DNA from: Monilinia fructicola | Lineage: Eukaryota; Ascomycota; Leotiomycetes; Helotiales; Sclerotiniaceae | Length of the DNA stretch: 64,000 nucleotides | Direction of reading: 5' to 3' | Assembly (NCBI GenBank): GCA_008692225.1 | Contig: VICG01000017.1 | Location: forward strand, 291,622-355,621 | Shown: piece after piece, positions 1 to 12,577 of the stretch | Layout of the letters: each line of letters opens with the position of its first letter | Numbering within the stretch: the first letter of the stretch is position 1 | Notes under the pieces: model-generated | Told to the model about the DNA's origin: nothing | Database searches by the model: none | Seen by the model: the letters and a program-made list of their open reading frames with translations, nothing else | Made by a program: the position numbers and the translations under genes

Positions 1-209
1 TCTCTTTTGTATTTAATATTCTAATACATTATTATATATTGTTTTTTAATTAATAATAACATTTTTAAGGGTTCTATAAAAAAATTTATTAATTTTATAA
101 TATTCTATAAAAATTCTTTTTTTATTACCTTTTTAGCTTTTATATTAAATAATATATTCTTAAGCAAAAGAAAAAAAAAGATAAATATAAATTTCCTTTA
201 CTTTTCATT

Positions 210-310
210 ACAATATACATTCTTCTTCAACTCACTTCGATACTATTCCGATGCTACTTTAGTATACAATATAAAATATTATTATTCTATCATTCTATTA
301 TCCTTTTTAG
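210..310 (-). pseudogene. possible chromodomain remnant of gypsy copy A
   Basis: One minus-strand frame reads NNNILYCILK, stop, HRNSIEVS, stop, RRM. With the two stops as mutated Trp codons (TGG to TAG and TGA), this resembles the chromodomain core Y-x-x-x-K-W-x-G-x-x-x-E-x-S-x-W. Chromoviruses carry this module downstream of integrase to direct insertion into heterochromatin. The block is one residue shorter than consensus and lacks the following Glu-Pro. It also lies about 3 kb beyond the integrase core, farther than usual. Treat as suggestive only. Confidence 0.3.
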
Positions 311-3099
311 TCTTTAATATCTTTTCAATATTAAATTTGATTTTTTGATTTTCATTTAACTATAAATTGTATTCTATTATTTTTCCTAGCGAATAAAATA
401 CATTATCTAGTTTTATTTTATTGAAACTTTTATTATTCAATTGTAATATTGAATTATCTTTATTAATGATTATTATACTTATTTTTATTTTATATATTTA
501 AAAGTATATATAAGTTAATATTAATAAATCAAAAACTTTTTTATCCTTATTAATATATATATTAATAATTTAGTTCTATTTTACTTTTAATTGTATTATA
601 TAATATTTATAAAATTTAGCTTTTATAATTTAGATTATAATATATTTGTTTAGAAAATAGTAATTTATTAAATACTTTGTATTATAATTTAACAAAACTT
701 TATAAAACCAATATATATATATTATATATTTTAAAAAACGAATATTATCCTTTTGTAAAAATTATAATTTTTTATTTATAAAGTTTAAGATTGGTTTATA
801 TATATTAGATTAAACTTTTAAAAATATTGAAATTCCAACTTTTTAATATAATATACATTCCTTAAAACCTATTTCTATTGAATTTTTATTTACTATTTTA
901 GCCTTCTTTTTTTTTATTATAAAATAGTAGTTTTTAATTATAATACTATATTTTATCTATATATTATTTATCCTTTCTTTTAATATTAATAACCTTAAAT
1001 TAGAATTTATTAAGATATTCTAATTCTTAAAGATTTCTTTATAAAATTCTTTGATTAATATCTTTTTTATTGTTTTAACTAAAGTTTGGAAATCATTAAA
1101 TTTTTTTAATAATTTATTTTTATTCTAGTTTATTAACTTTTTTAATAATTTTAATATAAATTTGTTAACTTGTTTATTTTAATTATAGTTTTTATCTTAG
1201 TTTTCAATTTTAATATAAATATTAAGGTTTTTATCTTTTTCAATTGTTTTCTTTACCTAATTTACTAATTTGATATAAATACCTTTATCTTTGTGCTTTT
1301 CAATTGTAACTTTTTTATTATTTTGAATAATTTTATCATTATCGTTTTGCATTTTTTATATAAATATATCGCTTTTTACTTTCTCTACATTTTTCAAAAT
1401 ATTCAATATTACTTTATTTATATTTATAATTTCTTTAATTTATAATGTAATTAATTCTTCAATTTTTTCTTTTTTACAATATAACCAATTTACTCATTTT
1501 TTTTTCTTTACTTTGTTTTTTTCTTTTCTCTTAATTTCTTTCTTTTTTATTTATTTATTAATTTCTGTTTTTTTGTTTTTATAATTAAATTATATACTTG
1601 ATTATTATTTTGTAAATACTTTTTTTAACATTAATCAATTTAAATACAATTATAATTCTACTTTAGTCTTTATTTAATTGTTTCTTATTAATTATTACAA
1701 TTGCTTTAACTATATCTTCTCTATATATTAATATAATTAAATTACGCTTTTGCTTTTTTATTAAATTTATATATTATTTATATATCATTACTTTTTCCAA
1801 AAACAAAGTAATTAATAATACTTATTTTTAAATCTTCCAATTGCTTTTCTTTATAAATAAATTAATAATATTCAATATATTTAAAATATACTTTTTTATA
1901 ATTGCTTTTTTGAAAAATTTGTTTTTTTATATTTAATTTTATTTATTTCTATAATTCTTTTTATTTTATATTTACTATATTATAAATTTTTTCCTACACT
2001 TTATTATTATATAAATCAAATTATCCTTTTATTATTAATAAACCTTATACTCTTATTATAATTTAAAAAAAGTTTATCGCTAATATCATTTCATTAACTT
2101 AAAATATCAATCCTAATCTATTAAAGTTTATTATATTTATTTTAATTAGTTTAATATTATTAATATTACTTTTAAAAAGAATATTTCAATAAAAATCGAA
2201 TTTAAAGAGTATTAATAATATAACAATTATATTGTTTACAAGAAAAATAATAATATTAATAAGATTAATAAATTTTATATCTATATCTTTTAAAAATATT
2301 AAAATTAATACTTTAATTTTTCTTTTTATACAAAATATTTGTTAAAAATTTTTAGAATCAATTTAATATTCCTTTATTTGAAAAGTTAGATTTATTCTTA
2401 ATATTATTATAATAACATTATTAATTATTTAATTACCTTATATATTTTAATTTATAAATCAATATATTTTTCATAATGTATTTAGAATTATATAAACTTA
2501 TTTAAATAATAATTTATCTTTTTTAAAATAAATTACTATTATAATAATTTCAAATCCAATTTTAATTATTTAAACACTATCTCTACAATCTTTAATCTAT
2601 AATAACTTTATTTAATCTTTTTTTAATTTAATTTGGTTTTTAAAACTAAAATAATAATATATTCTTTTATTTATAATTTAGATTAATATTTATTTAATTT
2701 TCTTTTATTTTAAATCTTTAATATCTTTTATAAAAGTTTTTATAATAAATAAATATAATTTAAAGAATTCCTTTATTATATCTTAAACATTAATCAAATC
2801 CTTTAGTTTTTATTGTATATTTTTATTATTTACATAACCTTTTTTTTTAATTAAAAATTTTAATTTTTTTCATTTTCATTTTATTCTAAAATCAAAAATC
2901 TTTTCAATATACTATTTTAAAATAGTATCTCTATATTACATATTTTATATAAACTTGCAATTTAATTCCTTTTTAGCTTTATTCAAACAATTCATCTAAT
3001 TTACTATTTTATATAATATAAAAAGATTAATATAAAAAAGTATTATAATATTAAAAAAATAATAATAATTTTAATTTATAAACTTTCAATTCTATACTT

Positions 3100-3400
3100 T
3101 TCATTATTCTAAAAAAACTGATGTTTTTAAAATCTAATTTAACACACTTTCTATCTATAAATAAATTCTTTATTATTAAATAAATTATATCATCTATTTT
3201 AAATATTTAGAATTTATATTTTATATTATAATATTTTGCTATTAGATTTTAAATAGAAATTAATTCTTTTATTATCGTTATATATAATATTTTCAGTTTC
3301 TTTCCTAATTATAAAGCATCTTCCAATTTCTATTATATATTTATATCAATTAATAATAATAGCATTTATTTTCCATTTGCTTTAAATAGCAAAATATTCA
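3100..3400 (-). pseudogene. probable gypsy integrase core remnant (copy A)
   Basis: Minus-strand 3330-3395 reads SKWKINAIIIN, a stop, then YKYIIE. This resembles the SKGxDAILVVVDRYxKY stretch after the first catalytic Asp of gypsy integrases, with D->N and a CGA->TGA stop. A second weak block at about 3140-3190 (DDIIYLIIKNLF) could be the region of the second Asp. The position, about 2 kb downstream of the RT start, agrees with copy B. The match is short and degraded, so this is a supported guess rather than a firm call. Confidence 0.4.
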
Positions 3401-4371
3401 TAATTAATATTAATATAAAATTATAAATGTATTTTATTACAAATAAAAGATTCGCCTAATTACTTTATTTATAATTAACAAAATATTTTATATAAACCTT
3501 AATAATCTAATTTATTTATTTAATGAAATTATCAATTTGCAAATAAAATATTATCAAGAATTTCTTTATTATATTTAAATAAATTGTTAAAATCATTTAA
3601 AAAACATTTGTAAAAAAATTTACTTTATCTCAAACAATTAAGTTTAATATTCCATACTTTATTATTAAAATTCAAATGAAAATAAAAGCAAATTAAATAA
3701 TTATTATATTTTTTTCTAATTAGATTCAAGTTTATTTCCTTAATATATTTATTATTATTAAAATACAATTATATATTAAGTATAAAAATAAGTCTTTTTT
3801 ATTTTTTCTATTATTGAAATTATTCTTCGATTATAATATTAATAAATCAATAATTAAATCTATAAATAATCCATCTTATAATTTTATAAAAATCAATATT
3901 AATATTAATTCTCCAAGTTTCTTTTTATATAAAGATTTATTCTTTGGTATATTATACAAAATCTAATATAATCTATTATATTTGTATTTATTCTCTTTTA
4001 ATATAATAATTTTTTTATATTTATTTATAATCGCTTTTTAATCAAAATAATTGATTATTTAAAAATTATAAAATTCTTATAATAATAATTTTTGTAATGT
4101 TTTTATCCGATAATATATATAATCTTATTCCCTTATAATATTAAAGGTTATCGTATATAGTAAATTCCTTTTTTTTTTTGGATTTGAAAAATTTAATCAA
4201 GATTTTTTAATTAATTCTACCAACCCTTTTTTGTACTTCGGTTTTACCGTAGTATCTTCTAAGTCCAACATTAATAAAAATAAGGTTACTATATTCTACA
4301 TATTATTACGATTTAATCCTATATTTTCTATTTCCTTTAATTTATTTATCATATAATATTTTTCTTTTTGG

Positions 4372-4441
4372 TAAATCACATTTACTTTAACTATAATAAT
4401 ATATAATAAATCACATTTACTTGAACTATAATAATATATTA
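4372..4441. repeat. 35-bp tandem duplication
   Basis: Two adjacent copies of a unit beginning TAAATCACATTTACTT, 35 bp apart and differing by a few bases, inside the decayed pol region of gypsy copy A. Probably replication slippage after inactivation. Confidence 0.7.
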
Positions 4442-4699
4442 TAAATCCTATTAACATTTATAATTAAAAATGAATTAAATAACTAATAATATAGTTTTAA
4501 TAATAAAGTTAGTTTAAAATCCTTGTTTTAATAATTTAATCTTTTTAATAATATATTTATTAAATTGTTTTGATTTAGTTTATAAACAATTATAAGATCT
4601 ATTCTTATTAGATTGATTCATAATAATGTTATTTTACTATATAATAATATAAATCGTTTATAAAAAATTAGAGAATCCAGAAAATAATAATATTTTCCA

Positions 4700-5455
4700 A
4701 ATGCTTTTTAAAGATAATCAAGCAATTATTATTTTTATTTTAATTGAGTTTATAGTTACTCTTTTATTCAATATTATATAGCTAAGAAATTTTACTTATT
4801 TAATTCTAAATTAGCATTTTTAAGCTTACAAAATAATCTTTATTTTAATAATTGTTTTAATACCTATTTTATATAATTTTTATATTCTTTTCTACTTCTA
4901 AAGTAAATCAAAATATCATTTAAATAAATTAATAATTTATTTATAAATTGTTTTAGATATTAATTAATATAAGCCTAAAAAGTTGTTAATACATTGTATA
5001 ATCCAAATAATATTATTAAATATTTATAAAAACGTAATTTATTATAAAAAGCTATTTTTTATTTATTTTCTTTATATATACATATTAAATTATAAACTTT
5101 TTTTAAATCTAGTTTTATAAATATAACTGCTTTTCTTAGCCTATTAAATATCTTTAATATTAATAAAATCGAATATCTATTTAGAATAGTTATTATATTA
5201 ATACTTCAATAATCCATATATAATCATAGTTCTATAATACCCTTTTTTTTTATAAATAATATCAATACACCTATTTTTAATTTAATTAATCTAATAAACC
5301 CTAATCTTATTATTTTTTTTATATATCCTTTCAATATCTTGAATTCTATTTTCAACAAATTGTATATTAAATTCAATAATAGTATATTATTTAATTGTAA
5401 TATAATTTTATAATCCATTTTTAATTTATATAATAAAAATTTCTTTCTCTCTATC
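4700..5455 (-). pseudogene. Ty3/gypsy reverse transcriptase remnant (copy A)
   Basis: The minus strand carries the conserved gypsy RT blocks in order, with stops between them. A 64-codon open stretch (5224-5418) contains a GFIRLIKLKIGVLILFIKKK-type block, equal to the family's GFIRPSKSPxGAPxLFVxKK. About 5050-5190 reads RLRKAVIFIKLDLKKVYN, equal to the RLGKAKIFTKLDLRxAYN block. Next come FGLYNVLTTF (FGLTNAPATF) at about 4985-5015 and, at 4900-4935, LLIYLNDILIYF, the catalytic YLDD box with Asp changed to Asn (GAT->AAT). RLFCKLKNANLELNK (about 4790-4840) follows, as in active elements. The Asp loss and stops at former Trp or Arg codons are G->A and C->T changes typical of RIP. Domain identity is firm. 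The protein is dead. Confidence 0.88.
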
Positions 5456-7599
5456 TTACTAAATATTTCAATAAACTCTTTATATTTACTTAGAATTTGC
5501 TATAATATCACTATAATCAAACTTAAATTTAATTCCTTTATTAACATCAAAAATATTATTATTAATAATAAAGATTTTTTTACTCCTTTTTCCAACTTTT
5601 GTTTCTATATTATAATATAATATTAATAATTTAAAAGAATTTTATACTTTCGCAAATATCCTTTCTTTATTTCATTTCAATTTTCCTATTCTCTAATTTA
5701 TTTTTGGATTAAATTGATTTAAAAATAATAATTTAAAGATAATATTAGTTATTTGTAAAAGCATTTTGTAAAAAATTATTAATAATTTGTTTTTAAAAAA
5801 AAAACATTTGAATTCTATTTTTTTTTCTATAATATTCAAAACTAATATTATTATTTTTCTATTTATATTTCATACTATAGAATAATATATATTAATGTTT
5901 TTATAATTGATTTATCTAATTATTTCTAATTTAATAAAGTTTATAATAACCCCTAAATTTATTATTGCTTAAAATATTATTTTATTTTGATTTTTTCTTA
6001 TAAAAATAATTTTCATAATCAGAAATATTCAATAAGTATTTATAATTTAAAGGTAATTATATGTATCTTCAATTATTAATAGATTATAATATAGTATTTT
6101 ATTTTTGTATAGATTTAATAATAATAATTCTTATAATCCTATATCTTTTAACAATATTAATATAATAGTTTATTTTATTTTTATTAGTTTAATTATATTT
6201 GTTATATAGTATATTTCTTCTTTTCCTAATATTAGTTTAATCATAGGTAATTTACTCAAGCTTATCACTTAAAAATTATTATAATCCCTTTTTCATTTTA
6301 ATTTAATTAATCAAAAATCTATTCCTTTATATTTTATAGCTTTCAAATCTAAAAGATCTTCTTATTTTTTAGCTTTTCAAAGTAATCTTTAATATAGTAG
6401 TTTTTTTTATAATAAAAATATATACTTTTACTATAAGCTTTTTTGCAATATTTTATTAATATATTTAAAAAGAAAAGTTTTTTTTCCTAATAATATTATA
6501 TCCTATAATATATTTAATTTCAAAGTATTTATTATAGATATATTATAGATTTTAAATTCAATTAATTTTAAGAAAAGTTTTTGTTGTATATAAATAAAGT
6601 TTTTAGTAATTTATATTATTATCTTTCATCCTTTGAATATTATGAATAATAATCTATTATAATTAATATATATTCTAATTAGAATGTTTTATAACAATTT
6701 TAGTTTATAGTTTGTTATAACTAATTGACTTTTATATAATTAGAATATATTTTACAATATTAATTCAAAGTAATTAGTAAAATCTTAAACTAATTATTTA
6801 TTCTTTATTTTTATATTTTGTATTTTAAGATTTATTTTTATATTAATATTTACTAATCTATATTATTTAAATAGTTATTATTTTAGCAATTATTAATTTT
6901 AAAACTTTAAATTATTAATGTTATTTGTATTTGATTTAGTTATTTGAATTTTGTATTTTATTGATTTTATAATATAACTTTATATTATAATAGTTTATTT
7001 TACTTTATTATATATATATTTTTTAAAATTATATAATCTTTTAATTTTATAATTTAGAAAATATATATTCGATTTTTCTTTATTAAAGGTTAATAATACT
7101 TTAAATTTAAGTTTTTCCTTTATATTAATATTATTGGTTATATAAATAAAATTTATATTTAGATTTATTATTGATCTATAAATTTTTATTAGTAATTGTT
7201 GTATTAATTTAATATTTATAGATTTAATATAATATTGTAAAAAAGTCTTTAGTTTTTTAGAAGATTAATTATAATTTTATATAAATTTAGTTAAGAACTT
7301 TTCGATTATAAAAAGTCTCTTTTCTCTTTCATAATCTATTTTTTTAAATACTTTTATCTTGTGTTTTGGTTAAGCTATAATAGTTTAAAATCCTGATAAT
7401 ATATTTATATTTAATAATGAATCTTAAGCTTCATATTAATTATAATTCAAGTTGTATTTATTAAGTTTAGGTTTTATTTTTTTGTTAATTTTATTTTATT
7501 TTTTAATAAGATTATTTGCATTTAAGATAGGGTTAATTAAGTAATTATCCTTTTTGTTAAAGATTTTAAGCTATAGGAAAATTCCAAAGAATAACCTGA

Positions 7600-8275
7600 A
7601 TAATAATATAATGTAATTTCAATTTTAACAAAATAAAAGAGAAAACTAAGATAATAAAAAACTTAATAATAATAATGATTATACTTTTATTTCAAATAAA
7701 TGCATTAGTAGAAAGTATATAAAGAACATTATATATTTTTAAAGAAAAAAGTAATAATAATCTTAGTATTATTAATATTATAAAAATTTTCTATACAATT
7801 ATATTATCAAAAATTAGAAATATTTCTAAATAAAAAGCGTTTTTTCCTATATAATAAAGATTAATAAAGATTGATAAAGATTAATAAAGATCTAAAAACT
7901 AATTATAACAGATTTTAGGATCTTAATCTATTAGATTTAAATTATTTCTTTATGTATAGGCTTTTTTTATTATATATTCTTAGAATTAATAAAATAGTAT
8001 TCAATATAAAAATATAAATACTATAATAAAAACCTAGGATTTATAAAAACTAGATTATAATATTATTAATATTAATTAGTAATTTTTTACATTTATATAT
8101 ATTAAAAACCATAATAAATGTAATAAGATTTTTATTATTGTTTAAATTATAAAGATTAGCATTGTGGATATTAATATACTTGAAAATAGTATAAAGAGCA
8201 ATTTTAATTTTTTTTATAAAATTAACAGAAATTTAATAGAAATTCAAACAATAATTTAAAATGATATTCATATTA
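7600..8275. other. AT-rich block without recognisable gene
   Basis: Very AT-rich sequence with no frame of interest. At 7857-7892 the 12-bp unit AAGATTAATAAA is repeated about three times. A 5' LTR of gypsy copy A could lie here, but I could not match one. Confidence 0.5.
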
Positions 8276-9277
8276 TATAGAAGAATCCACGGGCCAACTA
8301 AACAAATCGGCCAATTGAACGCGCTAAACCCATTTTAGTGATATGTAGGCAATATTCTATTTTGAAGGGTATATTTAATTTTAATACTTTATTATTACTA
8401 TATATATTCTTAAAATTATAATAATTTAAATAATATATTCCTTTTTTAATATAATTAATAAAAAACTATAAAAAATCACTCATTCTTTTAAATTTATAAT
8501 AATAAATCGTTTTTGATAGATTTCTTTATTTGATTTATAAATATTAAATGTAAAAACAAATATAAAATATTAGATCTTTTAATTCTATTATAATTAATTA
8601 AGAAATATATAAATGATTCTTTTATAAGTTTATTATAAAGCTTAATTTTATTAAGTTAAGATTATTAATTAATATTAATGATAATCTATTTCTTTTTAGA
8701 AAGAATAAGCTAAAAGATTACGTTTTTTTTAAAAAAACTATTCAGGTTTTTAATACTTATAAAAAAACTTAATCTTGGATTATATTATTTTATTCTTATA
8801 AAAAAAGTAAACATAATATAATTTGATAAATAGACTAATCATAAACTTAAATTAATATAATAGATAAAAATATTATTTAAATTTAAAATAAAAACGAGAT
8901 TATATAAATAATAATGTATGTTTATATTAAATAATTAGAGCTTTTATTTTAATATAAATATTATAGAATAATATCTTTATAGCTTTAAAAAAATAAAGAA
9001 ATATTCTATTCTTTATTCAAAAAAAAGATTATTAATTTCCATTTCGAATTTTTTATACATTTTAAATAATATAATTAATAAAAAGTGATAAACTCAATTA
9101 TATAATATATAAAGATAAAGATTACTATAATATTGTTTAAAAAAGTATAATTATTACAATTGAATAGAATAATAGAATAATAATGAAAATTTAGGTTGAA
9201 GCTCGAAAGCAGTGACCTAATTAGGTTAGACTGTTTAGTTGGCCAGTGTGTTCAGTTGGCCCGTATATTCTTCTATA
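8276..9277. mobile_element. E4: 1.0-kb TIR element with doubled 17-bp motif in each end
   Basis: Both ends carry the same imperfect inverted repeat of about 43 bp, beginning TATAGAAGAAT, then ACGGGCCAACT and a second GGCCAACT copy 17 bp further in. The ends stand out as GC-containing islands (about 8288-8330 and 9190-9263) against an AT-rich interior that has no usable ORF. The termini are flanked by TATA, compatible with a TA target duplication as in Tc1/mariner, but the exact edge is ambiguous by a few bases. It is either a non-autonomous element or a RIP-erased autonomous one. Confidence 0.75.
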
Positions 9278-9456
9278 TTAAAACAAAATGCTTTTCTTTA
9301 GTAATATTATATATATTCATTATAAATATATATACATTCTAAACCTAGATTAATAATAAGGTTATATATATATTTAATATAATAACTCTATTTTAAATAA
9401 GGAAAAATTAAGATTAAGTAGAATTCTTATTGTAAATATTCTTTTTTTAGAATTTA

Positions 9457-10250
9457 CTCAGGCGCGTTTTAAAAGAGGCATAGGCGAATATAAAACTTAG
9501 GATTATTTAACGAAATTATAATATGATGTTATATAATTTATATATATAATAGATTTAGTATTTTAACATCTTTCTATAAAGTTTTTATATTATAAAAATT
9601 ATTTTTAAAAGAATAATAATACTATAAAGTTAGTGATTTTGAAAATTTTTGGAATTTATTAATATGTTAATTTAAAATTCAATAATGTATAAATTTTAAG
9701 AAATATGATTATAGAAAAATGATATATAAGCTTTGAAGTTTCAATAGATATTTTCGAAATTTAATATTATCTATTATATTAATATATGTATTAATATAGA
9801 AAGCAAAAAATTCAAATTTTTAACAAAAAAACATGCTTATATAATCCAAATAAACAAATTTACTCCTTTAAAACTTATAAATTCTTCTATATTTTTAATT
9901 TTATTAATATTTAAAATAAATATTAATAAAGATATTTAAATTTTGAAATTAGTTATTTAAAATTGAGCTTTTATTTTATTATTTAATAGAATTTAATAAG
10001 TTCAATTATAATATTCGTTAAATTATTTAATATTTATATAAATCTCTAATTTTTTATTAAATTTTCAATATCCATATATTTTATTATATCATTATACATT
10101 TAATATTAGGTTTTATAATATACAATTCTTATAGGAAATATAAAAACACTGAATCTATAATACCTATAAATTCTATAAAATTATATTAAGGTTCTATTGA
10201 ATAATTATAAGTTATATTTTTGCATATGCCTCTTTTAAAACCCACCCGAG
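9457..10250 (+). mobile_element. E2a: 794-bp MITE, family E2, flanked by TA
   Basis: Starts CTCAGGCGCGTTTTAAAAGA and ends with the inverted equivalent (ACCCACCCGAG), immediately flanked by TA on both sides (9455-9456 and 10251-10252), as for Tc1/mariner-type insertion. The inverted ends match for about 60 bp (a GAGGCATA core). The interior is AT-rich with no transposase. Other family members are E2b (13904-14702, opposite orientation), E2c (20872-21660), half copy E2d (24018-24285) and half copy E2e (36945-37451). Confidence 0.88.
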
Positions 10251-11544
10251 TATATTCAAAAAACTAATTAAAATAATAAACAAGTTAAATTAATAATAAA
10301 AGAAATCAAGCCCGAAATAAAAATAATATACATACATTTTAATTTTAAAGAAAAATAAAATAAAAACCAATTTTAATAAAGAATTAAAAATTAGAGATAG
10401 AAAAACCTTTTTAAAAAATAATCGAAAAGATAATTAAAATTATTTCTTTATCCTCAATCATGAATATTATCAATTAATATTTTTAAACAAAATATAAATA
10501 ATAATATAAATATATAATAATAATATTAATAAATATTTTTAAACAGTTAGTTTATTTGCTTAAGAAATATAGATAAGAGGAAATGTAATATATATCAAGC
10601 TAATTAATCAAATAAGGATTATAATAATTAATATTATTTTTATTCTTATAACAATTAAAGATTTTCAATATACAATATAGAAGGTTTTTCTTATAAATAT
10701 TATAAAATTGTTTTAATGGATTATAGATTATTCATTTTGTTTTTCCTAGTATAACCCTATACTATATATAATATTAGGTGTATTGTAGAGTCTACGTAGT
10801 TTAGCTATAATTGGATTAAATCGATTATAAATTTATTACTATTATAATTATATATAAAAAGAATAATTTAGAAATCTTTGACTATATATTATATTAACAA
10901 CTTTAACAACCTTTTCAATTTAATAAAAACATTTAATTTCTTCTGAGATTATTAATAATAAAGATTTAACTAATAGAATTAATATAATGATTTTGGGAAT
11001 ATAAATTATAAATAAAAATGAGATATTAAAATACAAATTAATGATTTTTATAGAAAGCTAGAAAAAAACAAATATAAATATCTAATCTATAATAATAATC
11101 CAATATAAAAAACATTTCTTAAAGCTAAAGCTAAAAGATTAATCAATTAAATTATTATATATAAAATTAAAAAGAAGATAATAAAATCAAAAAGAATAAA
11201 ATATATAAGAAGTTTATAAAAGATTTAAAAATCTATAATATTAAGTGAAGATTAAATATCAATTATTTTTTCTAACTTTGTTAAAAAAATATTAGAAACA
11301 AAAAACATTTTTCCAAATATTAATTATAATCTTTTTAAAAGTAATTAATATAATTTTATTCAATAATTTACTTTATAATTCTTAGAGATAAAAAACAAGC
11401 TTATATAATATAATCTATTTTTGTAATTAACATTATAATTATTACAATTGAGATAAATATAAATCAAATATATATAATTAATAAATATACTATAGGAATT
11501 ATATAAAAGATTATTCCATTAATAGTTATTCTAATAATTATTCG
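10251..11544. repeat. AT-rich block containing repeat family R copy 1
   Basis: About 10500-10870 is homologous, same orientation, to about 21750-22100, and in inverted orientation to about 51900-52160. Shared landmarks are an AAGCTAATTAATCAAATAAGGATT-like stretch and, about 200 bp later, GGATTAAATCGATTATAAATTTA. At about 11330-11390 a segment matches 51838-51895. About 11110-11210 shows a lysine-rich frame on the plus strand with stops, too degraded to name. Confidence 0.6.
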
Positions 11545-11737
11545 ATTGAAATTTTCGCAGGCTATTACCGATGATAACCTATTTCGATAGGGGGGTAACA
11601 GCCTAGAAAAAATAATCTAATTAACCATTATTATAATTCGCTTAAATATTAATATCATTTAAAAATTCAAAATCTTATATTTTAAAGCTTTATTTAAATT
11701 TTTTATATATAAAATTTATGTTAAATAATCCACTAAT

Positions 11738-12005
11738 AGGTGCACGGACTTATAAAACGTTAAAACATTAATTTCTATATATGTTAAAATATCATCTTTC
11801 GGTTTATTATAATACTATAAATTTAATCTTTTAGATTTTTAAAATCTTTAAAATACATTAAATTTCTTATATATTTCTTTATAATAATACATAGTTTTAT
11901 AACAATTGATATACGTTAAAATTAATATTTTAAAATTAAAATACTTAATGTTTTTTTTCATTAAAATCCATTAAGCATATTTTCGTTTTATGAATCCGTG
12001 CACCT
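11738..12005. mobile_element. E6: 268-bp MULE-like MITE with 10-bp target duplication
   Basis: The termini are a 22-bp inverted repeat starting AGGTGCACGG and running into TTATAAAACG / TCATAAAACG, with two mismatches. It is flanked by ATCCACTAAT (11728-11737) and ACCCACTAAT (12006-12015): a 10-bp target duplication with one C/T difference that RIP would explain. Duplications of 8-11 bp are typical of Mutator-like elements (for example the fungal Hop type), not of TA-targeting elements. It interrupts repeat family V, whose uninterrupted equivalent is at 62.5-63.0 kb. The interior is AT-rich and non-coding. Confidence 0.85.
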
Positions 12006-12224
12006 ACCCACTAATGATCTCAAAACTAAAGGATCTATATAGATTTCATATACTAAGATTTTAGTAATATATAGGATATAACCATCATAATAAAAGAATA
12101 ATAGCTTAACAAAATATTTATTTTTCATTCGAATTGATTATCATTTCAATTAGCTGTATTCTTTATATAAATTAAAAATTTGAAATAATATATTATAAGG
12201 ACTTATGAAAATTTTTAAAATATA

Positions 12225-12415
12225 CAATTTTTGATATATAAAATTTTTGATATATAAATTTTTGATATATAAAATTTTTGATATATAAAATTTTTGATAT
12301 ATAAAAATTTTTGATATATAAAATTTTTGATATATAAAATTTTTGATATATAAAATTTTTGATATATAAAATTTTTGATATATAAATTTTTTGATATATA
12401 AAATTTTTAATATAT
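12225..12415. repeat. 16-bp tandem array, about 12 units
   Basis: Unit AAATTTTTGATATATA repeated about twelve times with small length changes in the A and T runs. It sits inside family V where the telomeric copy (62.9 kb) has no such array, so it expanded locally. Confidence 0.92.
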
Positions 12416-12498
12416 GAAATTTATTCTATTTTATCTTAAAGATTAAAGAATCTATATAGATTTTGTTATATTAGCATTTTAGTGATATATAGAGTAAT

Positions 12499-12577
12499 AA
12501 TATTTTAAAGAATATAATATTTTAAAGAATATAATATTTTAAAGAATACAATATTTTAAAGAATATAATATTTTAAA
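12499..12577. repeat. 17-bp tandem array, 5 units
   Basis: Unit AATATTTTAAAGAATAT repeated five times almost exactly (one unit has AATAC). It lies 80 bp after the 16-bp array, in the tail of family V. Confidence 0.9.

Larger units (their letters stand above)
1..7600 (-). mobile_element. RIP-destroyed Ty3/gypsy retrotransposon, copy A
   Basis: A heavily mutated LTR retrotransposon reading right to left. Its reverse transcriptase (about 4700-5455), a probable integrase core (about 3330-3395) and a possible chromodomain (about 215-300) occur in the order expected for a Ty3/gypsy chromovirus on the minus strand. Gag and protease would lie between about 5500 and 7500, but I cannot read them with confidence. 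Stops and frameshifts occur throughout, so no protein is made. I found no LTR for this copy: the 3' LTR is probably beyond the left edge, and the right limit near 7600 is only where element-like sequence fades. The spacing from reverse transcriptase to integrase, about 2 kb, matches copy B at 39910-48485. Part of the left end (about 1-400) recurs at about 23570-24015. Confidence 0.7.

Noticed and set aside
1..8000. Mitochondrial DNA or an extremely AT-rich organism as source of the low G+C
   Set aside because: A TTAGGG telomere, LTR retrotransposons, TIR elements and transition-only divergence between copies indicate nuclear fungal DNA with RIP. Intact patches have ordinary G+C.
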